NCBI GenBank assembly: GCA_963781705.1
Contig: CAWAGP010000010.1
Span: 744,001-808,000 of the forward strand
Length of the DNA: 64,000 bases
Direction: 5' to 3'
Origin: JALYGJ01 sp963781705
Lineage (GTDB): Bacteria > Chloroflexota > Limnocylindria > Limnocylindrales > CSP1-4
A program made the position numbers and the translations under genes. Each line of letters opens with the position of its first letter. Positions within the stretch are counted from its first letter, which is position 1. Below are positions 16,830-26,859 of the stretch, piece by piece. The notes below the pieces were generated by a model, which did no database searches, was not told the DNA's origin, and saw only the letters and a program-made list of their open reading frames with translations.

Positions 16830-18062
16830 GTGGAGCCTCGCCTGTTTGCCGGGCCACCCCTGGCCGCCGGCGCCGAGTCGCTGGGCGCCCACCTCGAGCG
16901 CCTGGGTCCGTTGCCGGTCGGTCGCCTCGATCTGACGGACGAGCTCGCGGCCAGCGGGCTGCTGGGACGGGGCGGCGCGGCCTTTCCCGTCGCGCGCAAG
17001 TGGCGCAGTGTGGCCGAGCGCGGCGCCGGCGACGCGCGGCTGCTGGTTAACGGCGCCGAAGGCGAGCCGCTCAGCGCCAAAGATCGCACGCTGATGGCTC
17101 TACGGCCTCAGGTGGTCGTCGACGGAGCGTTGCTGGCAGCGGACGCTGTCGGTGCGCGCGAGATCGTCTTCTACATCGGTGCTGCGCAGCAGAAGGCGCG
17201 CGCGGCCGTCGCCCACGCGCTCGGCGAACGGCGCTCGGCGCGCCGGCGGCCAACGGTCTCGATCAGGCTGATTGCCGCGCCCGACGCCTACGTCGCGGGC
17301 GAAGAATCGGCCGCCGTTCATTTCGTGAACGCGGGCGACGCGCGGCCGACGACCACGCCGCCGCGTCCCTTCGAGCGCGGTATCGCTGGTCGGCCCACGC
17401 TCGTCCAGAATGCCGAGACGCTCGCGCACGTCGCCCTTATCGCCCGCTTCGGCTCGTCGTGGTACCGCGCACTCGGACGTGGCGCAACGCCTGGTTCAGG
17501 CCTGCTGACGCTCCACGGCGTGCGGGCGCGCGGCGTTCGCGAGGTCGAGTTCGGCACAACCGTCGGCGAACTGGCGGCCGGCGCCGGCCTCGACCAGGAT
17601 GACATGCACGCCGTGCTCCTCGGCGGTTATTTCGGCGCCTTCGTGACGCCCGAGCGGGCCATGGGGCTGGCGCTCGACCCCCTCGGCTTACGCGGTGCCG
17701 GTCTTGGTCTGGGCAGCGGCGTCGTCGCCTTCCTCGGCCGGTCGGAGTGCGGCGTCAGGACGACGGCCGGGGTCATCGAATACATGGCCGCGCAGAGCGC
17801 CGCGCAGTGCGGTCCGTGTGTCTTCGGACTGCGCGCCATCGCCGATACCGTTGCTGCCGTGGCCAACCTCCATGCGATGCCGGCCGACATCGAGCGCCTG
17901 CGGCGCTGGAACACGCAGCTCGTGGGACGCGGCGCCTGCCATCATCCCGACGGCGCCGCCAGCCTGCTGGCCTCTGCGTTCGACGTCTTTGCCACGGAGT
18001 TCGCCCTGCACGTCAACCACCGCAGTTGCTCCGCGCCGGCCGATCTACGCCGGGCGGCATGA
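16830..18062 (+). CDS. NuoF-like NADH-binding flavoprotein
   Basis: 410 residues, GTG start 2 bases after the previous stop. The NADH/FMN region has GRGGAAFPVARKW, NGAEGEPLSAKDR, AGEESAAVHFVN and QNAETLAHVALI, as in the 51 kDa subunit of complex I. The FeS region reads SAAQCGPC with a later Cys in RGACHH. Complex I has SCGxCxPC, so the first of the usual four Cys is replaced by Ala. It likely oxidises NAD(P)H and passes electrons to the adjacent ferredoxin and membrane protein. Confidence 0.85.
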   Translation: MEPRLFAGPPLAAGAESLGAHLERLGPLPVGRLDLTDELAASGLLGRGGAAFPVARKWRSVAERGAGDARLLVNGAEGEPLSAKDRTLMALRPQVVVDGALLAADAVGAREIVFYIGAAQQKARAAVAHALGERRSARRRPTVSIRLIAAPDAYVAGEESAAVHFVNAGDARPTTTPPRPFERGIAGRPTLVQNAETLAHVALIARFGSSWYRALGRGATPGSGLLTLHGVRARGVREVEFGTTVGELAAGAGLDQDDMHAVLLGGYFGAFVTPERAMGLALDPLGLRGAGLGLGSGVVAFLGRSECGVRTTAGVIEYMAAQSAAQCGPCVFGLRAIADTVAAVANLHAMPADIERLRRWNTQLVGRGACHHPDGAASLLASAFDVFATEFALHVNHRSCSAPADLRRAA

Positions 18063-18301
18063 GCCAACTGCGCGGCGCCTACGCCAGCGTCGGCCGGACC
18101 CGACTGGTTGTCGATCGCATAGCCTGCGATGGACGCGGCCTGTGCGCGGAACTGCTTCCCGAACTGATCACCCTGGATGAGTGGGGCTATCCCATCGTCG
18201 CCCAGGGGGAGGTGCCCGGCGCTCTCGAGCCGCTCGCCAGGCGTGCTGTCGGAGCATGTCCACTCATGGCTCTGCGGTCGGAGGTGGCGCCGCCCAGGTA
18301 G
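18059..18301 (+). CDS. small [3Fe-4S]-type ferredoxin
   Basis: 80 residues, ATG overlapping the NuoF-like stop. Cys pattern CDGRGLC followed by VGACPLMAL, three Cys typical of single-cluster 3Fe-4S ferredoxins; ELITLDEWGYP is also characteristic. Last gene of the redox operon, followed 5 bases later by a perfect hairpin. Confidence 0.85.
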   Translation: MSQLRGAYASVGRTRLVVDRIACDGRGLCAELLPELITLDEWGYPIVAQGEVPGALEPLARRAVGACPLMALRSEVAPPR

Positions 18302-18306
18302 CAGAG

Positions 18307-18323
18307 CACCACTGGCAGTGGTG
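18307..18323 (+). terminator. hairpin 5 bases after the ferredoxin stop
   Basis: CACCACTG-G-CAGTGGTG, two perfect 8-base arms. There is no T-tract, so this is either a U-less terminator or an operator; its position at the operon end favours termination. Confidence 0.45.
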
Positions 18324-18369
18324 TCCCAGCTCAGCGGTGCTGGCGCGCCTTAGCGCCCGCGGCCCGTGA

Positions 18370-18375
18370 GATAAT
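18370..18375 (+). promoter_or_regulatory. -10 element (GATAAT)
   Basis: GATAAT would start transcription near 18382. That gives a short leader containing AAGGAG (18391-18396) before GTG 18406, or a nearly leaderless ATG at 18388. Confidence 0.35.
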
Positions 18376-18387
18376 CGGAGCCCCGTC

Positions 18388-18771
18388 ATGAAGGAGAGCG
18401 CCGCCGTGACCGCCACCGGCCTATCAGCCACCCCGGCCGAATACCGCAAGCGGCTCGCTCAGCAATCTGACGAGCAGATCGACTCGTGGGCGGCGGAGCT
18501 GATGCGCGACATCTCCATCAGTCACGGCGTCACGCATGTCCTCGACAATCTGCGCTCCGCCTTCTCTGCTGACGACACCGGTTTGCAGCGGATCTACGCT
18601 CGCGGCGGCGGACCGTCGGCCGCAGTCGGCCACACCGAGGATGGCCGCCTGATGGTCCCGGCCATATCGCTGCTCTACTTCGTGAGTGGCGCGCGCTTGG
18701 TGTTGCCCGACGCGCGGGCCCGGCTCATCAACTACCTGGTCAAGAACTTCGACGAACTGATCTATATCTAG
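18388..18771 (+). CDS. conserved hypothetical protein
   Basis: 127 residues from ATG 18388. GTG 18406, with AAGGAG 9 bases upstream, is an equally good start and would remove six residues. The protein is soluble and mostly helical, with YRKRLAQQSDEQIDSWAAELMRD-like charged helices and the C-terminal motif ISLLYFVSGARLVLPDARARLINYLVKNFDE. No catalytic motif recognised. It is followed by the UbiA gene 31 bases on. Confidence 0.65.
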   Translation: MKESAAVTATGLSATPAEYRKRLAQQSDEQIDSWAAELMRDISISHGVTHVLDNLRSAFSADDTGLQRIYARGGGPSAAVGHTEDGRLMVPAISLLYFVSGARLVLPDARARLINYLVKNFDELIYI

Positions 18772-18802
18772 ACCGCGATCCAGCTCGCGCGCGGATCGGC
18801 CC

Positions 18803-19657
18803 GTGGGACGCGCGCTCGGAGCCGTCCGCGTTGTCCATCCGGTTCCGTCGCTGGTCAACGCCGCTCTGGTCGTCGCCCTTGCCATCGTGGCGGCGGCACA
18901 CGCTGGTGGCGCGCCGTCCAGCCGGGTGGTCGCGGTAGCAGCTCTGGGGCTGGGAATGCTCGGCCTGCAGTTCTGCATCGGTGCGACAAACGATTACGTC
19001 GACGCTCAGTCGGACGCGCGCAGCAAGCCGAGCAAGCCGATACCCAGCGGTCTGATCTCAAGCGGCGCTGTCCGGATGGTGGCCCTGGCCTGCGGCGGGG
19101 AAGCGCTGGTCGTCGCGGGGATGTTCGGTCCGCTTGTTCTGGCCATGGCGGCGGCCATGCTGGCGGCCGGCCTGACCTACGACCTGTGGCTCAAGCCAAC
19201 CCCGCTGGCGTGGCTGTGCTTCTCGATTGCGTTCCCAATACTGCCCGTCTATGCCTGGTTCGGAATGACCGGCCAGTTGCCGCCGAACTGGGGAATGCTG
19301 CTGCCGATGGCCGCTCTGGCCGGCCCGGCCATACAGCTGGCGAACGGCTTGGTCGACCTGGATGCCGATGAGCGCGCCGGTTTGACGACCCTGGCCGTAC
19401 GCCTCGGCCGCCGTCGGGTAGTCGCGCTCATGAGCGCGATCCTGATCGTCATCCACGTCCTCGCGTGGTCAACGCTTGCCCACTCGCCGTCGGCGGTTGC
19501 CGTGGCGGCCGTAGCCAGCGGCTCACTGCTGGCGATCACGGGCGTCGCGCTCAGCGCGCGCGTATCGGCCCCGTGGCGCGAAGCGGGCTGGCAGGCACAG
19601 TGCCTGGGCATCGCTGCGCTCGCGACGGGCTGGTTGTTGGCCGCCGCCAGCGCCTGA
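18803..19657 (+). CDS. UbiA-family prenyltransferase
   Basis: 284 residues, GTG start. Eight or nine membrane helices. Both Asp-rich motifs are seen: NDYVDAQSDARSKPSKPIPSG and DLDADERAGLTTLAVRLG. UbiA enzymes attach polyprenyl chains to aromatic or other acceptors (quinone, heme or lipid pathways). Nothing adjacent identifies the acceptor, so the product is left open. Converges with parB. Confidence 0.85.
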   Translation: MGRALGAVRVVHPVPSLVNAALVVALAIVAAAHAGGAPSSRVVAVAALGLGMLGLQFCIGATNDYVDAQSDARSKPSKPIPSGLISSGAVRMVALACGGEALVVAGMFGPLVLAMAAAMLAAGLTYDLWLKPTPLAWLCFSIAFPILPVYAWFGMTGQLPPNWGMLLPMAALAGPAIQLANGLVDLDADERAGLTTLAVRLGRRRVVALMSAILIVIHVLAWSTLAHSPSAVAVAAVASGSLLAITGVALSARVSAPWREAGWQAQCLGIAALATGWLLAAASA

Positions 19658-19691
19658 GACCGACCTGGCGCTGCTTCGGGCGCGCCGGCAG

Positions 19692-20702
19692 CTAGTGTTC
19701 GAGCGGTCGGCCGCTGCGGACGACGGTAATTGCGTTCTCGAGCCTGAGCTTGGCGATAGTCAGGTATTTGGCCAGGTTGGCGCGGTCGACCTCATTGATG
19801 CCGGACAGCAGTTGAGCGGAACCGAGGACGTCGCCGAGCTGCTCGAGTGCCTCGGCCAGGCTGGCCTTGGCGGCCACCAGTGCGTTGTCGCCGGCGGCCG
19901 CCGGTCGTCTGCTGGCGCTGGCCGCGAACTCATCCTCCGCTGTCGCCTGCACGGCCTCCGCGCCCGGCTCGGCCTGCCCGGACTCCGGCTGGCTGGCCCG
20001 GTGGCGCCCCTCGATCTTCTCGCGCAGCTTGACCAGGCTGAGTTCGCCGGCGGCGACCTGCTCGGCCAGTCGGCGCCGCTTGCGCGGGTCCTCAACCTTG
20101 AGCAGTTCATAGGCGTGGGAAAGCGTGTCTTTGCGCAAAGACACAAGCTGCTTGATCTCGGTTGGCGCGCCCGCCAGTCGCAGGCGGTTCTCGATGTAGC
20201 CCTTGTCCTTGCCCATCTTCTGCGCTAGTCGGCGGACGCTGTAGCCATGCTCGGTCGTCATCCGGTCGTAGATCATCGCTTCTTCGAGCGGCGACAGGTC
20301 CTCGCGCTGCAGGTTCTCGATGATGCCGATCTCGAGCGCCGTGTCGTCGTCGAGCTGCTCGATGAGGGCCGGAATCTCGCTCAGGCCCGCCGCGCGCGCC
20401 GCCCGCCAGCGACGTTCGCCGGCGACCAACTGGTACCGATGCGGCTCGCCAACGGGCCGTACGAGGACCGGCTGGAGCACGCCGTGCTCGCGGATGGATG
20501 CCGCGAGGTCGGCCAGGGCAGCCTCGTCGAAATTCATGCGTGGCTGGTCGGGATTGGGTGTGATCCGCTCGAGCGCGACGTTGCGCACGCCGGCGGGCCG
20601 ATCCGTCCCCTCGGGCGTCAGCAGGCTGAGGATGGCCGGCGACAGCTCGCGCTCTTCGGAAAGCCGGCGGGCAGCCGTACCGCGGAAGTCGGGTCTAGCC
20701 AA
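19692..20702 (-). CDS. parB: ParB/Spo0J chromosome partitioning protein
   Basis: 336 residues, TTG start overlapping the parA stop. The N-terminal ParB/Srx CTPase domain has ITPNPDQPRMNFDE, SIREHGVLQPVLVRP, LVAGERRWRAARAAG and EIGIIENLQREDLSPLEEA. A HTH region follows (YSVRRLAQKMGKDKGYIENRLRLA), then a linker and a C-terminal dimerisation segment. It loads onto parS sites and spreads. A 20-base perfect palindrome within this gene is a candidate parS. Confidence 0.93.
   Translation of the reverse strand: MARPDFRGTAARRLSEERELSPAILSLLTPEGTDRPAGVRNVALERITPNPDQPRMNFDEAALADLAASIREHGVLQPVLVRPVGEPHRYQLVAGERRWRAARAAGLSEIPALIEQLDDDTALEIGIIENLQREDLSPLEEAMIYDRMTTEHGYSVRRLAQKMGKDKGYIENRLRLAGAPTEIKQLVSLRKDTLSHAYELLKVEDPRKRRRLAEQVAAGELSLVKLREKIEGRHRASQPESGQAEPGAEAVQATAEDEFAASASRRPAAAGDNALVAAKASLAEALEQLGDVLGSAQLLSGINEVDRANLAKYLTIAKLRLENAITVVRSGRPLEH
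20125..20144. other. palindrome, candidate non-canonical parS (copy 1, inside parB)
   Basis: GTGTCTTTGCGCAAAGACAC is a perfect 20-base palindrome. Its first 18 bases recur at 23200-23217. parS sites are commonly found near or inside parB. The usual TGTTTCACGTGAAACA site was not seen in this window. Confidence 0.5.
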
Positions 20703-21465
20703 GTTCGATCACCTCCCGTGCCAATCCGCGATAGGCACGTGCTGCGTCGGTGTTGCTCGCGTAGGACGTCACCGGCCGACCAACCAGCGGTGCCTCACCG
20801 AGGCGCACCGTCTGTTTGATCATGTTCTCGAAGATATGGTGATCGCCCATGTCGCGCAACTCCTGCAGCATGTCGCGCCCGAGCAGCGTGCGACTGTCGT
20901 AGAAGGTGGGCAGCAGGCCGAGTACGCGCAACCTGGGGTTGAGGCCCTTCGAACGGATCTGATTGATCACGTTGGTCAGCGCCGAGAAGCCCTTCAGCGC
21001 GTAGTACTGCGTCTGCACCGGGATGATCACGCCATCCGCGGCGACGAGTGAGTTCAGGGTTAGTAAGCCGAGGGTGGGCGGGCAGTCGATCAGCACGTAG
21101 TCATAGTCGGTCACGGCGGGGGACTGCAGGACTTCGCGCAGCGCCTGCTCGCGACCGATGCTGCTGAAGAGCATGTTTTCTGTCGCCGACAGATCGATCG
21201 TGGCCGGTGCGACATCGACGCCGGTCGTCTGGGTGGGGAGGATCACGTCCTCGATGTCGACCTTGGGTTCGACCAGGACGTCTGCCATCGACCGCTCGAC
21301 GTTGCGCATGTTGATTCCCAGCCCGACGCTCAGGTTGGACTGCGGATCCATGTCAACGCACAGAACGCGGTAGCCCTGCTCCGCCAGCGATCCGGCCAGG
21401 TTGATGGCCGTGGTTGTCTTGCCTACGCCGCCCTTCTGGTTCGCGATGGCGATGATCCTGGCCAA
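20695..21465 (-). CDS. parA: ParA/Soj chromosome partitioning ATPase
   Basis: 256 residues from TTG 21465, which gives the usual ParA N-terminus (ARIIAIANQKGGVGKTTTA, deviant Walker A). The ATG at 21510 would add 15 basic residues and is less likely. Walker A', CVDMDPQ and YVLIDCPPTLGLLT are present. ParA forms nucleoid-bound gradients that move ParB-parS complexes. A purine-rich AGAGGT precedes the TTG. Confidence 0.93.
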   Translation of the reverse strand: MARIIAIANQKGGVGKTTTAINLAGSLAEQGYRVLCVDMDPQSNLSVGLGINMRNVERSMADVLVEPKVDIEDVILPTQTTGVDVAPATIDLSATENMLFSSIGREQALREVLQSPAVTDYDYVLIDCPPTLGLLTLNSLVAADGVIIPVQTQYYALKGFSALTNVINQIRSKGLNPRLRVLGLLPTFYDSRTLLGRDMLQELRDMGDHHIFENMIKQTVRLGEAPLVGRPVTSYASNTDAARAYRGLAREVIELG

Positions 21466-21543
21466 CGGTCTGTGACCTCTTCTGTGGTGGGACGCGGGAC
21501 GCGCCGTCAATCTAGCAAGAATGCGGCTGGTCGCGACACTCGG

Positions 21544-21552
21544 TTATCCACA
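21544..21552 (+). promoter_or_regulatory. perfect DnaA box (TTATCCACA)
   Basis: An exact consensus box in the 178-base spacer between parA and pccB. Degenerate partners are ATGTCCACA (minus strand, 21578-21586) and TAGTCCACG nearby. One perfect box does not make an origin, but parAB usually lies close to oriC. Confidence 0.45.
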
Positions 21553-21643
21553 GCTTGGCGTACTTGTTCACCGAATCTGTGGACATCCGGCATTGCTACG
21601 ATAGTCCACGTCGCCCTATTAACGGCCCCCGGAGGTTTTCGCC

Positions 21644-23197
21644 GTGTCGTCGCAGCAGCAGGAAATCGAGCGGTTGCTCGCGCTGCGCGACCAGGCGCGT
21701 GAAGGCGGCGGCGCGGAGCGCATCGCCCAGCAGCACGAGCGCGGCAAGCTCACCGCGCACGAGCGCGTCGAACTGCTGTTGGATCCGGGCTCCTTCGTCG
21801 AGTTCGACGCGTTCGTCACCCACCGCGCGACGGACTTCGGACTCGAGCGGCAGCGCCCGCTGGGCGACGGCGTGGTGGTCGGTCATGGAACTGTCGATGG
21901 GCGTCTCGTGTTCGTCTTCAGTCAGGACTTCACCGTTTTTGGTGGGTCGCTCTCGGAGGCGCACGCCGAAAAGATCTGCAAGGTGATGGACCTGGCGGTG
22001 AGCGTCGGCGCGCCGATCATCGGCCTCAACGACTCCGGTGGCGCGCGCATCCAGGAGGGCGTGGTCTCACTCGGCGGCTACGCCGACATATTCCTGCGCA
22101 ATACGCTTGCCTCGGGTGTGGTGCCGCAGATATCGCTGGTGCTCGGGCCGTGCGCCGGCGGCGCGGTGTACTCGCCGGCGATCACCGACTTCACGATCAT
22201 GGTCGAGGGCACCAGCTACATGTTCGTGACCGGCCCCGATGTGGTGCGCAGCGTCACGCACGAGGAAGTCGATCGCGAGCGGCTGGGCGGTGCATCCGTC
22301 CACACGACCATCAGCGGCGTGGCGCACCTGGCCGCGCACGACGAGGCACAGGCGATGGATCTGTGTCGCGAGTTGCTTGCCCACCTGCCGCAGAACAACC
22401 TCGAGCGTGCCCGGCCGCGTGCGACCGATGATCCGGCGGACCGCCAGGACACGCACCTGAATGATGTCGTGCCCGCCGATCCCGCGCAGCCGTACGACAT
22501 GCACGAAGTGATCCTGAGCATCATCGACGACGAACGCTTCCTTGAGCTGCAACCGGCGTGGGCGGCCAACATCATCGTTGGCTTCGCGCACATCGGCGGC
22601 CGTAGCGTGGGCGTGGTGGCACACCAGCCGGCGGTGCTGGCCGGCGCGCTGGATATCGATGCGTCGGACAAGGCCGCGCGTTTCGTGCGAACCTGCGACG
22701 CGTTCAATGTGCCGCTGTTGACCCTTGTCGATGTGCCCGGTTTCCTGCCGGGCGTAGCCCAAGAGCACGGCGGCATCATTCGCCACGGGGCCAAGCTGTT
22801 GTACGCCTACGCCGAGGCGACGGTGCCCAAAGTGACGGTCATCACGCGCAAGGCCTATGGCGGCGCGTATGACGTCATGAGCAGCAAGCACATCCGCGGC
22901 GACGTCAACCTCGCCTGGCCGAGTGCGCGCATCGCGGTGATGGGCATCGAAGGCGCCGTGAACATCATCTTCCGCGAGAACCTCGCCACGGCCGACGACC
23001 CGCAGGCAGAGCGCGTGCGGCTGGCCGCCGAATACGAGGAACGGTTCGCGAACCCGTACGTCGCCGCAGGCCGTGGTTACGTGGACGACGTGATCATCCC
23101 GGCGGAGACTCGCCCGCGCGTCATCTCGGCGCTACAGATGCTCGACGGTAAGCGCCAGTCGAACCTGCCGCGCAAACACGGCAACATTCCTCTCTGA
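21644..23197 (+). CDS. pccB: propionyl-CoA (acyl-CoA) carboxylase carboxyltransferase subunit
   Basis: 517 residues, GTG start with GGAGG at 21631-21635. Transfers carboxyl from biotin to propionyl-CoA to make methylmalonyl-CoA. Crotonase-fold signatures are GLNDSGGARIQEGVVSLGGYADIF, LGPCAGGAVYSPA, FVTGPDVVRSVTHEEV, TLVDVPGFLPGVAQEHGGIIRHGAKLL and the C-terminal AYGGAYDVMSSKHIRGD. Adjacent mutase and epimerase genes argue for propionyl-CoA rather than acetyl-CoA. Confidence 0.92.
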   Translation: MSSQQQEIERLLALRDQAREGGGAERIAQQHERGKLTAHERVELLLDPGSFVEFDAFVTHRATDFGLERQRPLGDGVVVGHGTVDGRLVFVFSQDFTVFGGSLSEAHAEKICKVMDLAVSVGAPIIGLNDSGGARIQEGVVSLGGYADIFLRNTLASGVVPQISLVLGPCAGGAVYSPAITDFTIMVEGTSYMFVTGPDVVRSVTHEEVDRERLGGASVHTTISGVAHLAAHDEAQAMDLCRELLAHLPQNNLERARPRATDDPADRQDTHLNDVVPADPAQPYDMHEVILSIIDDERFLELQPAWAANIIVGFAHIGGRSVGVVAHQPAVLAGALDIDASDKAARFVRTCDAFNVPLLTLVDVPGFLPGVAQEHGGIIRHGAKLLYAYAEATVPKVTVITRKAYGGAYDVMSSKHIRGDVNLAWPSARIAVMGIEGAVNIIFRENLATADDPQAERVRLAAEYEERFANPYVAAGRGYVDDVIIPAETRPRVISALQMLDGKRQSNLPRKHGNIPL

Positions 23198-23199
23198 CG

Positions 23200-23219
23200 G
23201 TGTCTTTGCGCAAAGACGC
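23200..23219. other. palindrome, candidate non-canonical parS (copy 2, at a biotin carboxylase start)
   Basis: GTGTCTTTGCGCAAAGACGC differs from copy 1 by one base and keeps the 16-base palindromic core GTCTTTGCGCAAAGAC (23202-23217). The start codon GTG is its first three bases. Confidence 0.5.
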
Positions 23220-24759
23220 TCCCTTCCGGTCGCTGCTGGTCGCCAATCGAGGGGAGATCGCGCTGCGCATCATCCGCGCCTGCCACGAGCTGGGGATCGA
23301 GGCGATCGCCGTGTACTCCGATGCCGATCGCGACGCAGTGCACGTCCGTGCCGCCGACCGGGCGGTCCACCTGGGCGGTTCCGCGCCGCGCGACAGCTAC
23401 CTGAATCTCGAAGCGATCATGGCCGCCGCCCGCGCAGTGGACGCCGCGGCGCTTCATCCCGGCTACGGCTTCCTGTCTGAGCAACCGGCGCTGGCCGAGG
23501 CATGCGCGGCCGCCGGCGTCGTGTTCGTCGGCCCGGCGCCGGAAACCCTGGCGCAGCTGGGTGACAAGCTCGCCGCGCGGGCGCGGGCACAGGCGGCGGG
23601 CGTGCCGGTGGTGCCGGGCACATTTGCGCCGGTGCGGCCAGATGAGTCACAGGCGGCCCTGCTCGCCGAGGCCGGCCGGATCGGTTTTCCCCTGATGGTC
23701 AAGGCGGCGGCCGGCGGTGGCGGCCGCGGCATGCGCCGAGTCGCCGCCGCCACAGACCTGGCCGAGGCACTGAACTCCGCGGCGCGTGAGGCGGCCGCAG
23801 CCTTCGGCGACGGCTCGGTCTACCTCGAGCGCTATGTCGAGAGCGGGCGACACATCGAGGTCCAGTTGATGGGCGACGCGCAGGGCACCATCGTTGCCCT
23901 GGGTGAACGCGACTGCTCGGTGCAACGGCGGCATCAGAAGCTGGTCGAAGAGGCTCCCGCGCCTGGCCTGGATTCAGTCCAGCGACAGCGCTTGCACCAG
24001 CTGGGCGTGCGCGTCGCGCAGACCGTCGGGCTGCGCAATGCCGCCACCGCGGAGTTCCTGATGACCGCCGATGGTGAGTTCTGGTTCCTTGAGGTCAACG
24101 CCCGGCTACAGGTCGAACACGGGGTCACCGAGCTGGTCAGTGGTCTCGACCTGGTGCACGAGCAACTGCGGCTCGCCGCCGGTGAGCCGCTTTCAGACCA
24201 GGCGCGAGAAGTCGCGGCCACGGCTCATCAGCCGGGTCGCCATGCCATCGAAGTCAGGCTCAGCGCGGAGGATCCGGCGCGCCAGTTCGCGCCCGCACCG
24301 GGCACGGTCACGCGCTGGCGGATGCCGGCCGGACCGGGAGTTCGGATCGACGCGGGAGTGGAGGAGGGGAGCGTCGTCAGCCCGGACTATGATCCCCTGC
24401 TGGGCAAGCTGCTGGTCGTGGCGCGGGACCGGCCGGCCACCATCGCTCGCCTGGCTCGCGCCCTGGGCGAGGTCGAGGTGGGGGGCCTGCAGACGACCCT
24501 GCCGTTCGACCGATGGCTGCTGACGCGGCCCGAGTTCAGCCTGGCGGCCGACCTGGCGACCGATCTTGTCGATCGTCTGTGGGATCCGGCGCCATTGATC
24601 GGCGCGTCGGCACTGCGCGCCGCCGAGCTGGCGGCGCGCGAGGTCCTAGGCCGCGTCGGTCACGGGGCTACGCCCGCGGACATAGACGGCACCGGCCAGG
24701 ATGGCGACGCGGCATGGTGGCGTGCCGGCATCGCCGACGCTCTCGAGGCGCCGCGGTGA
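23200..24759 (+). CDS. biotin carboxylase subunit of the acyl-CoA carboxylase
   Basis: 519 residues, GTG start 2 bases after pccB. ATP-grasp enzyme that carboxylates biotin. LVANRGEIALRIIRACHELG, LHPGYGFLSE, KAAAGGGGRGMR, GERDCSVQRRHQKLVEEAP and FLEVNARLQVEHGVTE are all present. The C-terminal 70 residues extend beyond the catalytic core, but the carrier domain is a separate gene. The first codons lie within the second copy of the parS-like palindrome (encoding SLRKD). Confidence 0.92.
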   Translation: MSLRKDAPFRSLLVANRGEIALRIIRACHELGIEAIAVYSDADRDAVHVRAADRAVHLGGSAPRDSYLNLEAIMAAARAVDAAALHPGYGFLSEQPALAEACAAAGVVFVGPAPETLAQLGDKLAARARAQAAGVPVVPGTFAPVRPDESQAALLAEAGRIGFPLMVKAAAGGGGRGMRRVAAATDLAEALNSAAREAAAAFGDGSVYLERYVESGRHIEVQLMGDAQGTIVALGERDCSVQRRHQKLVEEAPAPGLDSVQRQRLHQLGVRVAQTVGLRNAATAEFLMTADGEFWFLEVNARLQVEHGVTELVSGLDLVHEQLRLAAGEPLSDQAREVAATAHQPGRHAIEVRLSAEDPARQFAPAPGTVTRWRMPAGPGVRIDAGVEEGSVVSPDYDPLLGKLLVVARDRPATIARLARALGEVEVGGLQTTLPFDRWLLTRPEFSLAADLATDLVDRLWDPAPLIGASALRAAELAAREVLGRVGHGATPADIDGTGQDGDAAWWRAGIADALEAPR

Positions 24760-25235
24760 GCGGGCACGATGCACTGCGCGTCACGGTGCCGTCCGTGCCG
24801 CTGGAGGTCCAGCTCGAGCCCGACCAGATCAGGGCCGTCGTGCCAGCGGGGCACGGCGAGCGGGTCACGTCGCTGCCACCGAGTCGATCGTCGCGGCCGG
24901 GTGTGCGCCGGCTGTCGGTCGAGGTTGACGGTTGGACATTCGAGGTGCTCATCGAGCCCGCTCGCCGCGCCGAGCTGCGCGAGCGCGCCGCACGAGCGGC
25001 CGCCGCTCACCAGGCCCATACGCGTCTCACCCTGCGGGCGCAGATTCCGGGCCGCATCGTGCGCGTTTGGGCGGAGCCCGGGCAACACGTCGAGCAGGGC
25101 GAGCGGCTACTGGCAATCGAGGCGATGAAGATGGAGAACGAGGTCCGTTCGCCGCGCGCGGGGGTGGTGGATGTCGTCAACGTCGAGCTGGGCGGGCGGG
25201 TCGAGCGCGACGACGAGCTGCTGACTCTGGGCTAG
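24756..25235 (+). CDS. biotin carboxyl carrier protein
   Basis: 159 residues; GTG overlaps the carboxylase stop. A C-terminal biotinyl domain has the lysine motif EAMKMENEV, with flanking QIPGRIVRVWAEPGQHVEQGERLL and the closing hammerhead region. The N-terminal 85 residues are a poorly conserved beta-rich segment. It carries CO2 between the carboxylase and the carboxyltransferase encoded upstream. Confidence 0.9.
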   Translation: MSGHDALRVTVPSVPLEVQLEPDQIRAVVPAGHGERVTSLPPSRSSRPGVRRLSVEVDGWTFEVLIEPARRAELRERAARAAAAHQAHTRLTLRAQIPGRIVRVWAEPGQHVEQGERLLAIEAMKMENEVRSPRAGVVDVVNVELGGRVERDDELLTLG

Positions 25236-25255
25236 CACTTAGACTCGTTCACGTC

Positions 25256-26854
<1,599 letters not shown>

Positions 26855-26859
26855 GTCAA

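Noticed and set aside
20695..23219. Canonical parS TGTTTCACGTGAAACA
   Set aside because: Looked for around parAB and not found; only the different palindrome described in the findings occurs.
25236..25255. Cobalamin riboswitch ahead of the mutase gene
   Set aside because: The gap is only 20 bases, too short for any riboswitch.
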